Origin: Lineus longissimus
Lineage: Eukaryota > Nemertea > Pilidiophora > Heteronemertea > Lineidae
Assembly (NCBI RefSeq): GCF_910592395.1
Contig: NC_088316.1
Coordinates: 17,608,001-17,672,000 of the forward strand
Direction of reading: 5' to 3'
DNA: 64,000 nucleotides
Position 1 is the stretch's first letter. Each line of letters starts with the position of its first letter. A program made the position numbers and the translations under genes. Under the pieces are notes generated by a model, which made no database searches, had not been told where the DNA came from, and was given only the letters and a program-made list of their open reading frames with translations. This document shows positions 47,701 to 60,400 of this stretch, in pieces.

Positions 47701-50700
47701 ACGCTCATCATCTTCAGAACATACAGCAACGAAAATGAAGAAGACATCGACATTTGATTTCGAGATCTGCGTATAAAGATACCTTATCGGCCAGAACTTC
47801 ATCGTCACTTACACACAAGCTCAAGCTCGCGCTCATGATAATATGAAAAGTTCTCTTTCCTTTTCCGCAACTCGATTACTTCTGCCTTCTTCCAGGCTAC
47901 GTGGGGTTACCACGATTTGATGACAAGGACGTAGTCAAAGCCGAAACATTTCTAAAGCTTTCTCCAATCTAACTGTTTATTCACGCAAAGGCATCAGTAT
48001 TAAATACAAATTTTCTAACTGCATGCAATTACAAAATTATGAAACTATTCGCATGCTATGAATAAGCAATTTGCCATGATCGGACAATTTGGACAGCAAA
48101 TATCTTCCCTAACCCCATTAAAATTATAGTAAACTACGGAACAAACAAAACGTTTAAATCGACTGCTTCTCAATAGACAATCTTTAGGCACGAAATTGCG
48201 CATCCCCGACAAAAGTATTTCCGCTGAATGATACTAAATCATTCGATACACCACGTTAACAATATAATAACTAATTCAGTTATCATCCAATTACAAAGAT
48301 TGCTGTCCAATAGTCCGATATCGCAGCATGCAGAAATAAGATTAAACTTGACGAAATTAAAGGGCCGATATTTTCTATATCCCGGGGGTATACTTTACAA
48401 ATATGCCTGGCCAGGCATAACCGATATCAGAAGGCAAACCGGTCTTTACAGCAGCTCTGAAGGTGCCTACGGATTCAGTTATGAAAAATACCGGTTTAGA
48501 TTCCGGAATATTGCTTTATCCACCCGATACATACTTTATATAAATAATGTGACTGTTATTTGCAGTCTGTTCATCGCCCAGTCATCGTCTTCATACCCTT
48601 AAGGCGGCCCGTCTATGCATACCCGTCGAGGCCGGCCGGCAACCAAGTAAAACGACAGCCACCTTGATGTTGAGATGAGGTCGTCGTATCACCATATTCT
48701 TTCGATCATGGCGCCTTCACGCGATGCATCGTTAAACTCTGAATTGGCCACGTGGACAGCCCCAAAGAGGAATCTACTCTTTATCATTTTGATTTTGACA
48801 TCAGACGTCATCTAATTCGCAAGTTTTTGTGAAAGCGCCTACAAAGTATAAGGCCCTGAAATCAAATTGGACTTCGGCGATGATAAAAGTTCGCTTGGTT
48901 AGGGGATGAAATTGGTCGATTGCAGGACAACAAATTACACAAGACGAAAGTACAGTTTTAAAATTTCTAACTGGCCGTTGGCGACTGGGCTGGTTTACAG
49001 TGACGAGGAACTGCACATCATATCAAGAGTTCATCGTTAACGACTTAAGGAACCTAATAAAAATGTTAAGGAATCTTGATGTCTTGCTCAACCCATCACA
49101 CATTTATTTGGAAATCACCACCTTCAACAGTTCACCTGTTGAACGAAGCCTTTCCTGTTAGTGTACAAATCATCTTAAGTTGGCCTCAAAACGCGTGTAT
49201 TTGCCCTGCGATCCTAGCCAAATGCACACGTTTTTCAAACCAAATCGTGTAAAATAAACACCACGTTCAATCTCCTGATGATTCCTGACGATCACGGTAC
49301 CTCCTGTATGAAATAGTTAGTATTCACTCCAATTCAACTTGATAGGAATTATACTTAACACTTTCTGTATCATTCAATGCAAAAACATGTTCAAATCAAT
49401 ATGAAATGAAAGAGAGTTTCACCTCAACAATGACAGACATGCCTGAGTGTATTCCTAGAGAAATGCATGCCTAGAGGAAGAATTTTTATTAACTTATAAA
49501 TCGTGGTTACCAACAACTGGTTTCATCTTCCCAGAACAGTTTCTCGCAGCATGTTTATTCTCCTGTTGGCTTCGGACCTTCCAAGCGGCGTACGTATATC
49601 CGTGGTTCAACAGCGTGGCAGCTTAAGGTAAGATATCATACTATGATATTTTGTGGGAGTTTTCACACTTTTTAGAGTTTCGATAGTCACAATTACTTTC
49701 ATAACATGTCACACCCACCTTAATAAGAAGAAAAATTTCGAGAGTCACTATCAGTTTCAAAGACTTGTCAAACCCACTTGTCATTTTAAAACGAACAAAT
49801 AGGGCAAACTGGGATGGATTTCGGGTGTGGCTGTGACTAAAAAAGCAAGTTGTTTATCACAGCGACTGGGATGGCATGTTAGTGCAGGATGCCCCCTGTC
49901 ATCTCGCACCAACCACGACCTCCTTGGATCGCATTTTATCAAAATATCAAATTGAACTTTTTTTCCAGTTTCATGACGAACACCAAGATTGTAATTGTGG
50001 AGACTCTTTGACATCTTGATACAACATTTGGTTTCTCCGTTCCTTAATGACATGTATGCCTTTCCTTATCGAATTGACCAAATTTCGAATTTATCCCGAG
50101 CGCTCGTATGAGCTAAGAGCGAAAACGACTGCGGAATGTTCGAACAAGGAGCCCTTCTGTTAAAATGTTTGTGTATATCCACGTTTTCGTAAAGTGATTG
50201 AGAGGTATTTGGCGGCATATCTCTTGACTGATTAAAGCTCTCCTCAGAAAATTATTGCTTACGTTGAGATCTAGATGGAGTCCTTCACGCAATGTTTATT
50301 CAGTGACAAGTGAAGAAAACAAGTAAATATGGCTGAATCAAAGGCAACTTCACGAGGTATCTTTTACAATACGTCAAATATGTTCCGAGATACAGATTAC
50401 GTAAAATACGTGGGCAACCCATTGCAATGAAGAACAATTCGTTCTGAGGTATTTCTATGAAAAAAGGACTGCTGTGGTGCATTTGATCAACATACTGGCT
50501 CCCATTTACGAATCCACTATGGTGATGACTTCAATGATATTAGACAAGAGGGATATACTTATATCGTTCTCATACCGAGCCTGGGTCGACTGCGCTTTGC
50601 ATTCTTACAAGTAGTATGGGACGCGAAGAAAAATTTTAACTAAAATATACAAAACAAGCCTTGGTAAGATAACGCCAAGTTGAAATTAATGCTAACACAC

Positions 50701-51476
50701 CGCCAATCGAGTGCCTTGTTTGGACCTTTAACAATGTTGTACATACTAGATTACGACTGGAATTCTAAACCACTCACTTCATGGATTAAGGAAGTGCCAT
50801 TGGTAATACAGACAGATTATGATATTGATATGATAGTTCAATTTTGTTGTCATTTTTGATATGATTGGACGAGCAAGTTAAACTCTTCTATCGGGTATCG
50901 TCTTAATTTGTTCTCGGTTCTATTCATTCTGTTTGTGTAAGTATAACGTCACCAAAGTGATAAAGTTAAACACTAGCGAATTATCGGCAACAATTTCGTT
51001 CTTTCAATTCTGTATAGCGCAGCATCACACGAACTGAGGAGTTTTTTTCTGTTAGCACGACGTCCTGGAGACTGATTCGTCTCTCTCCCGTTTCTCTTTC
51101 GCGACCAACTCTAAAATAATTCTCGTTTATTTTTCAGGGCAACACATGTTCTTTCTTTGAACACCAATACACCTCTCAAATAACACTTTCAAATGGATTC
51201 GAAAAGAATTGTTATCAACAAGTGTGTAATTTCGAAGTATCCAAGGCACATAGGTGAGGAGAAAGCAACAGTGCAATGACATGTGACCAGTACCCGACCA
51301 TCTTTACATAGGATTGGTATCATGGCCCGGGAATGATTTTACAAATCAAGGCTATCGTTCTATCGTTGCAACATAAGTTGAGTGACAAGTCTTCGCCAAA
51401 ATCAAGCTATGGACTACTATCACATACAACGCACATGCCTCAATGACAAGTTTATATATTTACATATTTTTCGCAG
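44758..51476. other. divergent intergenic region between the THSD1-like gene and the RhoGEF gene
   Basis: About 6.7 kb that should hold both promoters and at least one 5' UTR exon of the RhoGEF gene, because an acceptor ends at 51476 just before its start codon. No TATA box is evident next to either start. Short open frames (for example 45124-45312, 46028-46411 and 48228-48602) show no known motif. A perfect 18-bp palindrome lies at 48402-48419. Confidence 0.5.
48402..48419. repeat. perfect 18-bp palindrome
   Basis: TATGCCTGGCCAGGCATA equals its own reverse complement. It lies in the divergent intergenic region; dyad-binding protein site or chance cannot be told apart here. Confidence 0.8.
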
Positions 51477-51489
51477 CTAAGAACAACGC
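51464..51489 (+). promoter_or_regulatory. acceptor and 5' UTR leader that fix the RhoGEF start
   Basis: A splice acceptor (catatttttcgcag, AG at 51475-51476) is followed by CTAAGAACAACGC and the ATG at 51490. The TAA is in frame with the ATG, so translation cannot begin earlier in this exon. At least one untranslated exon must lie upstream. Confidence 0.7.
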
Positions 51490-54400
51490 ATGTCAAACCA
51501 GGCTGAGAACAACAGTCAATCGTCGCATTTATCAGGTCAAACGTGTGAAAAAACACAAAGCAATGTAGGTGATGAAGTACAATCGAAGGGAAGCACAGTT
51601 CGCGCACATGATGGGAAAGAGGCTCCACACTCGAGAGATACGAGGAGTGGCGATGGTGATCCCAAGTTAATCCAAGGTGATGAAATCTGTACAGTCATTT
51701 CTGAGGAAGCTTCCGCGCAACCGGACCCTTGCAGAAGAATAGGAAGGGTTGGTGCCTTCAAGGAAGATCAACCAAGAGATTTTCACCCTCATCGCGAAAT
51801 TACGGAGGAGGGTTTCTTACGTGGAGAATTGGAGAATAACAGGAACCCGAATGTGGATGATTCGGAAGGTGGAATCTTTTCAAGGACTACCACTGACTTT
51901 GCGAGCACAACTTTGGACGATCAGGACACTAATCTAAATGGTTTGGGGAAAGATAGTAGCGGGATATCTCATGCAAAACGTTTGTCAAAATGCCAAGAGA
52001 GCTTGGCCATTCGCCCCATTAGTCTGGGTTCACCTATAAATGAACAATGCGACTCGGAAGCAGTTAGAGACTGCAGAGATGAAAAGAGTGAATGCATAGT
52101 TGCATCCGCTGGAGAAACTCAGGGGGGCCTGGTAGATGCTGCCACCACGCGAGAAGGTCACGTGAGCACTGAAAGAACCTCAACAGACACAGGGAGTTCC
52201 AAGCGTGCGGAGGATAGAGCCAGAAAAGCAAGTAAAGGCTTTAAAAGTGCTGTTTCCCCGCCAAAAGAACCAAAGAGCGCGTCTGAAAGGCTCTTCCAGA
52301 GACGAGGCAATCGTAGCCTCTGTTTACCCAAGCGCCCGGATGCGTTGGAGCTAAATTTAACTTGCTTTGCTTGGAAGGAATGCCAAGAAAACCACCACCA
52401 GCATCAACCAGGTAGAGGAGGTGGATACAGTGGCCTCGATACACAGCCTAGCTTTGCAAATTCTTGTGAATATCAATTGAATTCGTTGGAGTGTAAGCAA
52501 ACAGGAATAGGTTCAGCCTCACCAGATCAAACATTTAACTACTCAACACCAGCAGAATCAATAGGAATCTGTTCGGGAGTAGATAAGAAATTAGATCGGC
52601 AAGAACTCGCGAGTTCTGCGGAAGGAATCGGGTTGGATTGTGAGGAAAACCGCCAGGATGAATTTCCGAAGTTCCGCGAGAGAGTTCGGGGTTATTCGGG
52701 AAGTTTTAAGTCGGAAAGACACCATGCTGAGTCAGGATTTTCACACGATTCGGATACATGTACCTATGTGAAACAACGCGCGTTCTGTCTAATTGCTGGT
52801 GGGCAGAACTTCGACTCTGGCAAAGTGACGGAAGGTAATGTGTGCGGCAGTAATGATACTAACTTGAGCAGACATACACTTGCTTTGGATAACCTAGGTG
52901 TGTTGGATACAAATGCTCTTGCGGAAGCAGCAAACAGTAGCGTCAAGCAGCAACACTACCGCTTGAGAAGTGAGAAATCTGCCTTGAAACCATCGGGAAT
53001 TGATGAAGATAAATGGTACGATTCATACGGTTCTACTGAAAGCCACGGACGACGTCGAAAGCTTTCCTGTGCCGGTCTTCGCAAACAGTGCTTTTATCGA
53101 CGGAATATAGAAGGTATACCTCGGTGTAGAAGTCTCTCACCATTAACACTGCGGCGGCCAAGAGATATATTTAACACCAAGCACATTTGTGATAAGATAC
53201 AGCTCAGTGCTGAGTCTCATGACGCGGAACTTGCGTACCACAAAGATTTCTCTCGGCCAGATGAACAGCATGCATGGAGTTATGAATTAACGGATTTATC
53301 AAGGATGGATGGTACTAACTCAGATATCATGGCATCCGAGAAGCGGCCCCAGCTAGGAAGGTCGTATTCATTCAGATCAAGTACTCTGGGAAGGATACGC
53401 AAGAAAAGATCACATAGTTTGGAGTCCGCGAAAAGCGTTGAGGATAGCTTAGGATTAGTTACTGCGGAGCGGCCTCAGCCTATTGCTACTGATGTCGAAC
53501 AGGATAAATCCAATACGGCCGGTGTCCGGGCGAAACCAAAACTGCCGAGTTTTCAGGATCTTGAGGTAGACACGGGAGTAAAAGGTGATCCGGATATGGA
53601 AGAACTCAAGAAGATGTTGGATGTCTTGAAAGTTGATTTTGTACGGAAGTACAGCCGTGACCCTCGGGGTACTCCTGGTACATCATCGCCGGTATCGGGC
53701 CGAGTATCTCCTCGGTCGTCACCATCATCGTGCCAGTCATCCCTGTCGGACCTTCAGGCCAGGTTGAATAGCATTAAACTCCTCACTAATAAGCTCAGGG
53801 TGAAGCATGGCGGGCCTCCTCTGGCTGATTCTCCTACCAAAGAAGTACCCCTACACGGCATTGGGGACGAAACAGCGATTACCAAATCTAAGTCCGTTGA
53901 CGATATTCCTGAGGAAGAGCAACAGGAGGAAATGCCGATCAGGCGGACGAGAAGTGCAAGAGATCAGGAGATCAAGGAGGAACCTCTCAACTCGCCAGAC
54001 TTGTCCGAAAATTTAGATGCGGAGCTTAGTTTGGTCACCGCAGGGCGCAGGGATGGCCATGCACCGAGGGACAGGCCTGGTTCACCGTTTCAGACAGCTT
54101 TGAGTGAGAGCTTTGAGCAGGCGGATCCAGGTGGCCCACCTTTCCGTATCTCCACAAGCCCATCAATTCTTCTTCCCGGGGATCTCTACCCCGATAGCTC
54201 TCTGAATGAGATCGCTGCACAGCCGCGGTTCAGACGGGTCAAGGACACGAGTGTTTTCACCAAGCAGACTGTCGTCCACAGGAAGGTCTCGCCTGGTGCT
54301 GGTGGAGGTTTACAGCGCCAAATCAGTGTGGAGTCAACAGGGGTACAAAGTGAACACGAGGAATGTCTACCGCAGGTCGAAAGTAATGATGATGGAGAAA

Positions 54401-57400
54401 CTAAGACAGGTGGTTGTAACACTCGTGATATTAACGTGCAGGTTTTGGATAGCGATGCAAATTTGGACAAGGATAGCTTGCAAGATGTCAGCCAGGACAC
54501 GGCATCTTCCATCTCCGATCTATCTTCGGTCGGGGCTGGAGAACGAAAATCAGGTGAATATACATGTACTACTGTAATCAGCGATAGTGTTGGAGATATT
54601 TCTGAACGCGCGCAAGCGATAGACCGACGGCCGGAGTATCGTTTAAGTTCAGAGGATGAAGGACTAGGTATTACGGAGTCCGATGCATCAACTGAAAATG
54701 TGAGCAGAGAGAGCGGTGTAGGCAAGGGTGGAATTTCGTGGAGTAACTGGACGGAAGTCATTCGCCCCAAGGCAAAGGTTCAAAACGTATCGATTGCTGA
54801 ACAGTTCAATATGATTGCGAAGCAGAAACTGGCACAAGCTGAAGAGATGGAGGGAGAGGATACCGACCCTGAGGCAACACCAGAGTGCCAAAGAACACCA
54901 AGAAAATCTCGCAGGACGGTTACACACCCTACGTTCTCGTCAGCCAATCATCCTATGAGAGGAGAGGTTGGCTCCTTGGACAGTAATGGCTTAGGTTCTT
55001 TACTTCATCGTCCTTTCTTAGGGGTGAGTAGTTCAGCTGGTGACTTGAGCCGTACCCGTTGTGATGTACCACTAGTAGACATTGGGATCGCCCCAACGAG
55101 CAAGGAAAGCTCAGACTCGGAGCAACCTACATATGTTGTCACCTCGGAGCCGTTTGATAGCGAAAAAACTGATAAGAAATGTACGAAATCACCGAAGACT
55201 AAATCAAAAAGTGACCCTATGCAACAGAAGGGCACCGAATTTGAATTTCCCATGGTTATCAGTGCTGCACATGCGCTAAGTTCACCTTCGATTTCCTATC
55301 AAGAACGGCCTACCAGCCCTGAACTAATCATCACGGAGGGAAAATGTGCCAAAAAGTCTTTATCGGATAATTTCCTGGCGCTTCATGATAATGCTGAGGC
55401 AAGTGGTGACTCGGCCTCTGAAAGTGCAGACACTTATAAAGTGCCTATATTTGATCATAGAACCAAGGGGAAGCCCCCTGTTGGCCCGACTCCTATACCA
55501 GCCCCAAGGAGGGTTTCGAAGAAACAGCGGGCCAAGAGTAACGTTGAGATACCACAGGGAGACAAGGAACGTCATCTTGGCACTACTGGTACGTGCAGTG
55601 ATGATGACAGTGGTGTTTCTGGGTCAAGAATCACTGGTCGATCTAATACGGCCCCTAATACCCCGAACACCCAGTCACCCACTGGGTCTCTAGACAGGAA
55701 AGCCTCCCGTCTTTCTCCTACAGGGTCCTTGGATCGGCGCACTTCGAACACATTGTCTCTCTCAGGGCCTGGGCGAGCGGTCGTAGGGAGGAGTAAAAGT
55801 TCAGCAAGTGTATTTGCGAACGCCGTTAAAAAGAAACAAAAGTCTGGTAATGGGAGTACCAGTTCTGGAGACATTACGGATGCGGATTTGGCGAGAAAAC
55901 AGAGTTTCGATTCGAAGATAAGTCCTGGTGTTTCGGACCCCGACCTGTTGAATCCTACCCGACTCTCTACTTGTTCGGCTGGTTCCGGAGATGGAGACCA
56001 GTGGAATAGGACTTCGCCGTGTGCCACTCCACCCAGGGACAGGAGCCCTCCTTTAGCATTTAGGGTAAGTTATACAAGGCTACATTGAAATTGCTGGCGT
56101 GCCAGATATAACTTTTTACAAGGGTAACTGAGTACACGGTAAATACATTGCTGGCGTGCGCGATACCATATTACTAGATCAGTACACGCTAAAATACAGT
56201 CATGTACATTGCTGGCGTGCGCGATACCATATTACTAGGTCAGTACACGATGAAATACATTGCTGGCGTGCGCGATACCTACTGGGTCAGTACACGCTAA
56301 AATACATGTACATTGCTGGCGTGCGCGATACCATATTACTAGGCCAGTACACGCTGAAATACATTGCTGGCGTGCGCGATACCTATTACTCGGTCAGTAC
56401 ACGCTGAAATACATTGCTGGCGTGCGCGATACTTATTACTCGGTCAGTACACGCTGAAATACATTGCTGGCGTGCGCGATATCATATTACTCGTCCTATG
56501 CTTTCTAAAGGGTTAACGATCTCAATAGGCAGTTACAAGGCAACTCACAACTAGCTGATGATGAACCATTTAAAATACACGATGGATAAAACCTGCATGA
56601 AATGGGCCTCGCGCTAGCAGCCGTATGTATTCCCTAGCAATCACTTTATTGGCAACCGGGAATCGAATGGAAACCACATGAACACTGATGAAGCAAACTT
56701 ACATGTTAAAAATAGCTTTCATATGTATGTTTGAGTTTGTAGAAGCAGCTCATGCTGGCCACTATGTATACCTGAATCCACAGCCTAGCCATGCTAGCAG
56801 AGCTGGGAAGGTCATCTTCAACAGGTAAACCCAATTTGATTGGAAATCGTACATTCGTACTGTACGGCTGAGAGGTGTTCTACTTCAAACTTGTTAAGAA
56901 TTGCTAATCGAACTCTCGCTAGCGCCTTGGTTCTGCTATCATGGTAAAGCTAACCCAGTGTGTGTCGCTGGATGTACTCAGTCAAACTCAGAAATTAAAA
57001 GATGAAATGTACAAGGTATCACTCTGGAGTGCGAAACTATAGGCCTATATAGCACTCTTTACTCATTCTTCAATACAAATATCTCGTCAGTCATAGGTAG
57101 ACCTTGATATCGTCTGACCGTCGTTGCCTTTTCGCTTTCATTTCTTTTCACTACACTGTATAAGGCCTCGCCTAAGAATGAGGTGGTTTATAAGGCCTCG
57201 CCTGCGAATGAGTTCTTCCGGGCATCAAAATATAAGCTTACCTTTTGTGAGGTAGCTTAACTGTGTTGGATACACATGTTACATGTACATGTGATGTGTG
57301 TCGATAGACATTGATGTATCATAGTTCTTCGCTTGTTGCAGTCTGTTTTATTTATAGCTACGGACATGTTACCGGGCATGTTGCAATGAACACTTTTAAA

Positions 57401-60400
57401 AAAATCAACAAGTTCAGTATTTATTTTGTTTACGTAGTAAGAGGTAAGAGGCTCACACGCCTGACTTGCACCATCAGCTATGACGTCATCCCGCGTTTAT
57501 GTATAAGCCTGAAGAACTGAAACATAAAATCACTGCTTTTTAAATCTTTCCAATAGCCACCATATTGATGATATGTTTACGCAAAAAAATAATAATAAAA
57601 ATGCTCTTCAGATATAGACCACCGTCGCTTGTTTAATTCATATCTGACATCTTTACATTTTTATTTAATTGTAATATTTCTTATCAAAATATGCTATGTG
57701 ACTTTAGATTAAAGCGGTTATGATATGGCATATCATATTGAGGATTAATGTACCTATTGCACAAGGATTACATTAAGTCAATTTTTTGTTAAGTCTATGA
57801 TATTGATCAGTTGAGAAGGCATTCATGACCAATTTTGTTCAGTATCGAAATCACAAGAAGTACAAGGACCGCACCGAGACAAAGACTTCCTTACGCCAGT
57901 AATGAGAAATAAATAATCGAACGTTTCACTGAAAAAATTTTAATTGAATGTTGCTGCCTGTATGCATACGATTAAACACTCACGCACTGCTGTAATTCTC
58001 ATTCACATGTTGTGTTTTTATCAAGACAAGACATTTCGGAGAAGACCATCTAATAATCTTACTAATAATCTGTTTTCCAGTTAGATAAGCGGTTCCACGT
58101 AGTTCAAGAGCTCTACAACGTGGAGAAAGAGTATGTGGAGACTCTGAGAGTGCTAGTCGAGGTAGGTCTAGGAGGGGTCGAATGGGACTCGAACTTCTCA
58201 GTCGCAGCCGGGATCCCTTCCGTTGATGATATGGTCTATCCATACGCTATTGGCGCGGTAGAAAAGAACTGTGCACTGGTTAGCTACCCACTTGACTATC
58301 TGGACAATTTTGTATCATCACCAAGAAAGTAACAACCAATACCTCCAGTCCGGTGTCAACTCCACGTTAAAACTAAGATTTTTCAGAAATGCTATTTCTT
58401 TCACTTGAAGCATAAAAGCTATATGGTATCTTCTTCCAGAAATACATGATTCCATTAAAATCCAGTAGCATAATCGATTCAACGCTTGTGGACGACATAT
58501 TCTACAAGGTTCCCGAGATCTTGAACCACCATGCTATCTTCCTGGACTTTCTGGAGAGGGCCTTCCTCAACTGGGACGAAAACCAGACTGTGGGCCAGCA
58601 CATTCGTAACACAGTAAGGGAGCATGTCAAAATTACCTTTAAACAAGCTAAAAAACGAACTCTGTTTGTCTATCCCTGGACCCCCCACCCTCTACCAAGA
58701 GGTATATTGTGGCATCAGCAGTCTATTCTCTATATTATGCATTTTAAAGTTTGATATGACAAGAAGTGAACTGGAGAACTAAGAGAAGCAGTGTAATGAC
58801 CGAAAGACTTCATAAACACGGTACGGTACATGTGCTTCGTCTGTAGTCCCAGATCCTCATCATCTACATCATCCCCTAACATGTCACCAAATATCTTCCT
58901 GTTTGTGTTTCAGTTCAGTAAGGAGTCAGTGGTGGACAGCTATGTGTCCTTTATAGAGAATTACAAAACATCGGAGCGGGTGTTAGAGAATCTTCTCAAC
59001 AATAAGACATCCTTTCAGAAGTTCATCGAGGTACGTCCTTTCCGAAACATCCATAATGAATACCATCATGGCCATGTAATTCCGTCTGGAATACCAGCTC
59101 TTTAAGGCTTAACTAATAGACGACCTGAACTTACTCGACATATGTTGTTGCTTTCAGCAATGCCAACGAGAGAATCGGCGGAAATTGCCATTGAAGGCCC
59201 TCATCATACAACCAGCACAAAGAATACCTCGATACGAACTGTTACTAAGGGTGAGCTACACTTGTAACCACGGGGTTAAGGCATCGGTCTTGTTCTGTGG
59301 AACTCGGTGCCGAGATGGCACGAAATGGGTCGTCGCAATACGAGTCCAGGCATGGTTGATGACGAAGCAGCTTTTGTCAAGTTTCATTTGTATTTGATAG
59401 CAGTTTCGGCTTTTTTATTGAAAGTAGACATTAGGTTTACCTGTACCCGTACCTACGATTAAAGTGGTCGATATGGTAGGTGAAACTCAGTACATGTACC
59501 CTGTTTTTGTTTTGTCTATCTTTAGAACCTTTCGAACTATTTTCGTTTGCTACCTGACCAACTCAAGAGCTACTAGCTAATTATAGTAACAACGTATCCA
59601 TGCACAACATAACTCCAGTATTGCTCTCTGGACCGAACAGGTCGTTTGTTTTTGTTGAAAATTATTTTTGATTTTCTTGGAAATTCTTTATTGAATACGG
59701 ACACCACAAACAGGACGTCCCTACTGTGATTCCAGTGAAAAGCACTATTTTTTTAATTGTAACCCTGCTATTGGTACTCTGTATCGAGAGTATCAGTTCA
59801 CTCGATACTTAACAAACCAACCTAACCACAGCTTACATTGCTTTTTCTTTATTTTTTATTTTACTTGTTGGTATTTACTCTATGTTGTTTTTTCTTCTTC
59901 AAACAGAGATTAATAGAGCATACTCCAAAGGAACACCAGGATCACCATCTTCTCCTTGAAGCAGAGAGTGCCATCCATGAACTCGCCCTGAAGATCAACA
60001 CGGTGAAAGAGACGAAGCAGGAAGAAATCATGCAGGAATCCCTCAAACAACTCGAGATGTTACTTATGACTGATGTACGTAGCGCCTTCACCCTCATGAT
60101 GTGTTTTGTGAAGTTGTTGTTTCAAAGTATCATTTTATTATAACGATGTAGGCCTACATGTAAATAAATATTATAAGAATTGCTCGCAATAAAATCTATA
60201 TGGGCGTTATCGTATATCTATCGATGATAAAAAAATGCATTTTTATTGTCTTTCTTTCAGCTTTCTGTGCCCGAGAGAATGTATATAAAACATGATATGG
60301 TGACTGTGATGGTAAGTCTTACCACTGAGTTTAAGAATTGGTTCATGACTATGATAATATAAAATACAAATAGAAACCTAAAAACTACCATATTGTAAAC

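Larger units (their letters stand above)
56065..58080 (+). other. intron 1 of the RhoGEF coding region
   Basis: A 2-kb phase 0 intron from GTAAGT (56065) to TTTTCCAG (58080). Its first 430 bases are occupied by the minisatellite at 56091-56495. Further on lies a short tandem duplication at 57159-57212. The rest is AT-rich with no recognised feature. Confidence 0.75.

Noticed and set aside
54186-54770. Minus-strand 194-codon frame opposite the RhoGEF giant exon
   Set aside because: A shadow of the long coding exon on the other strand, with no independent support.
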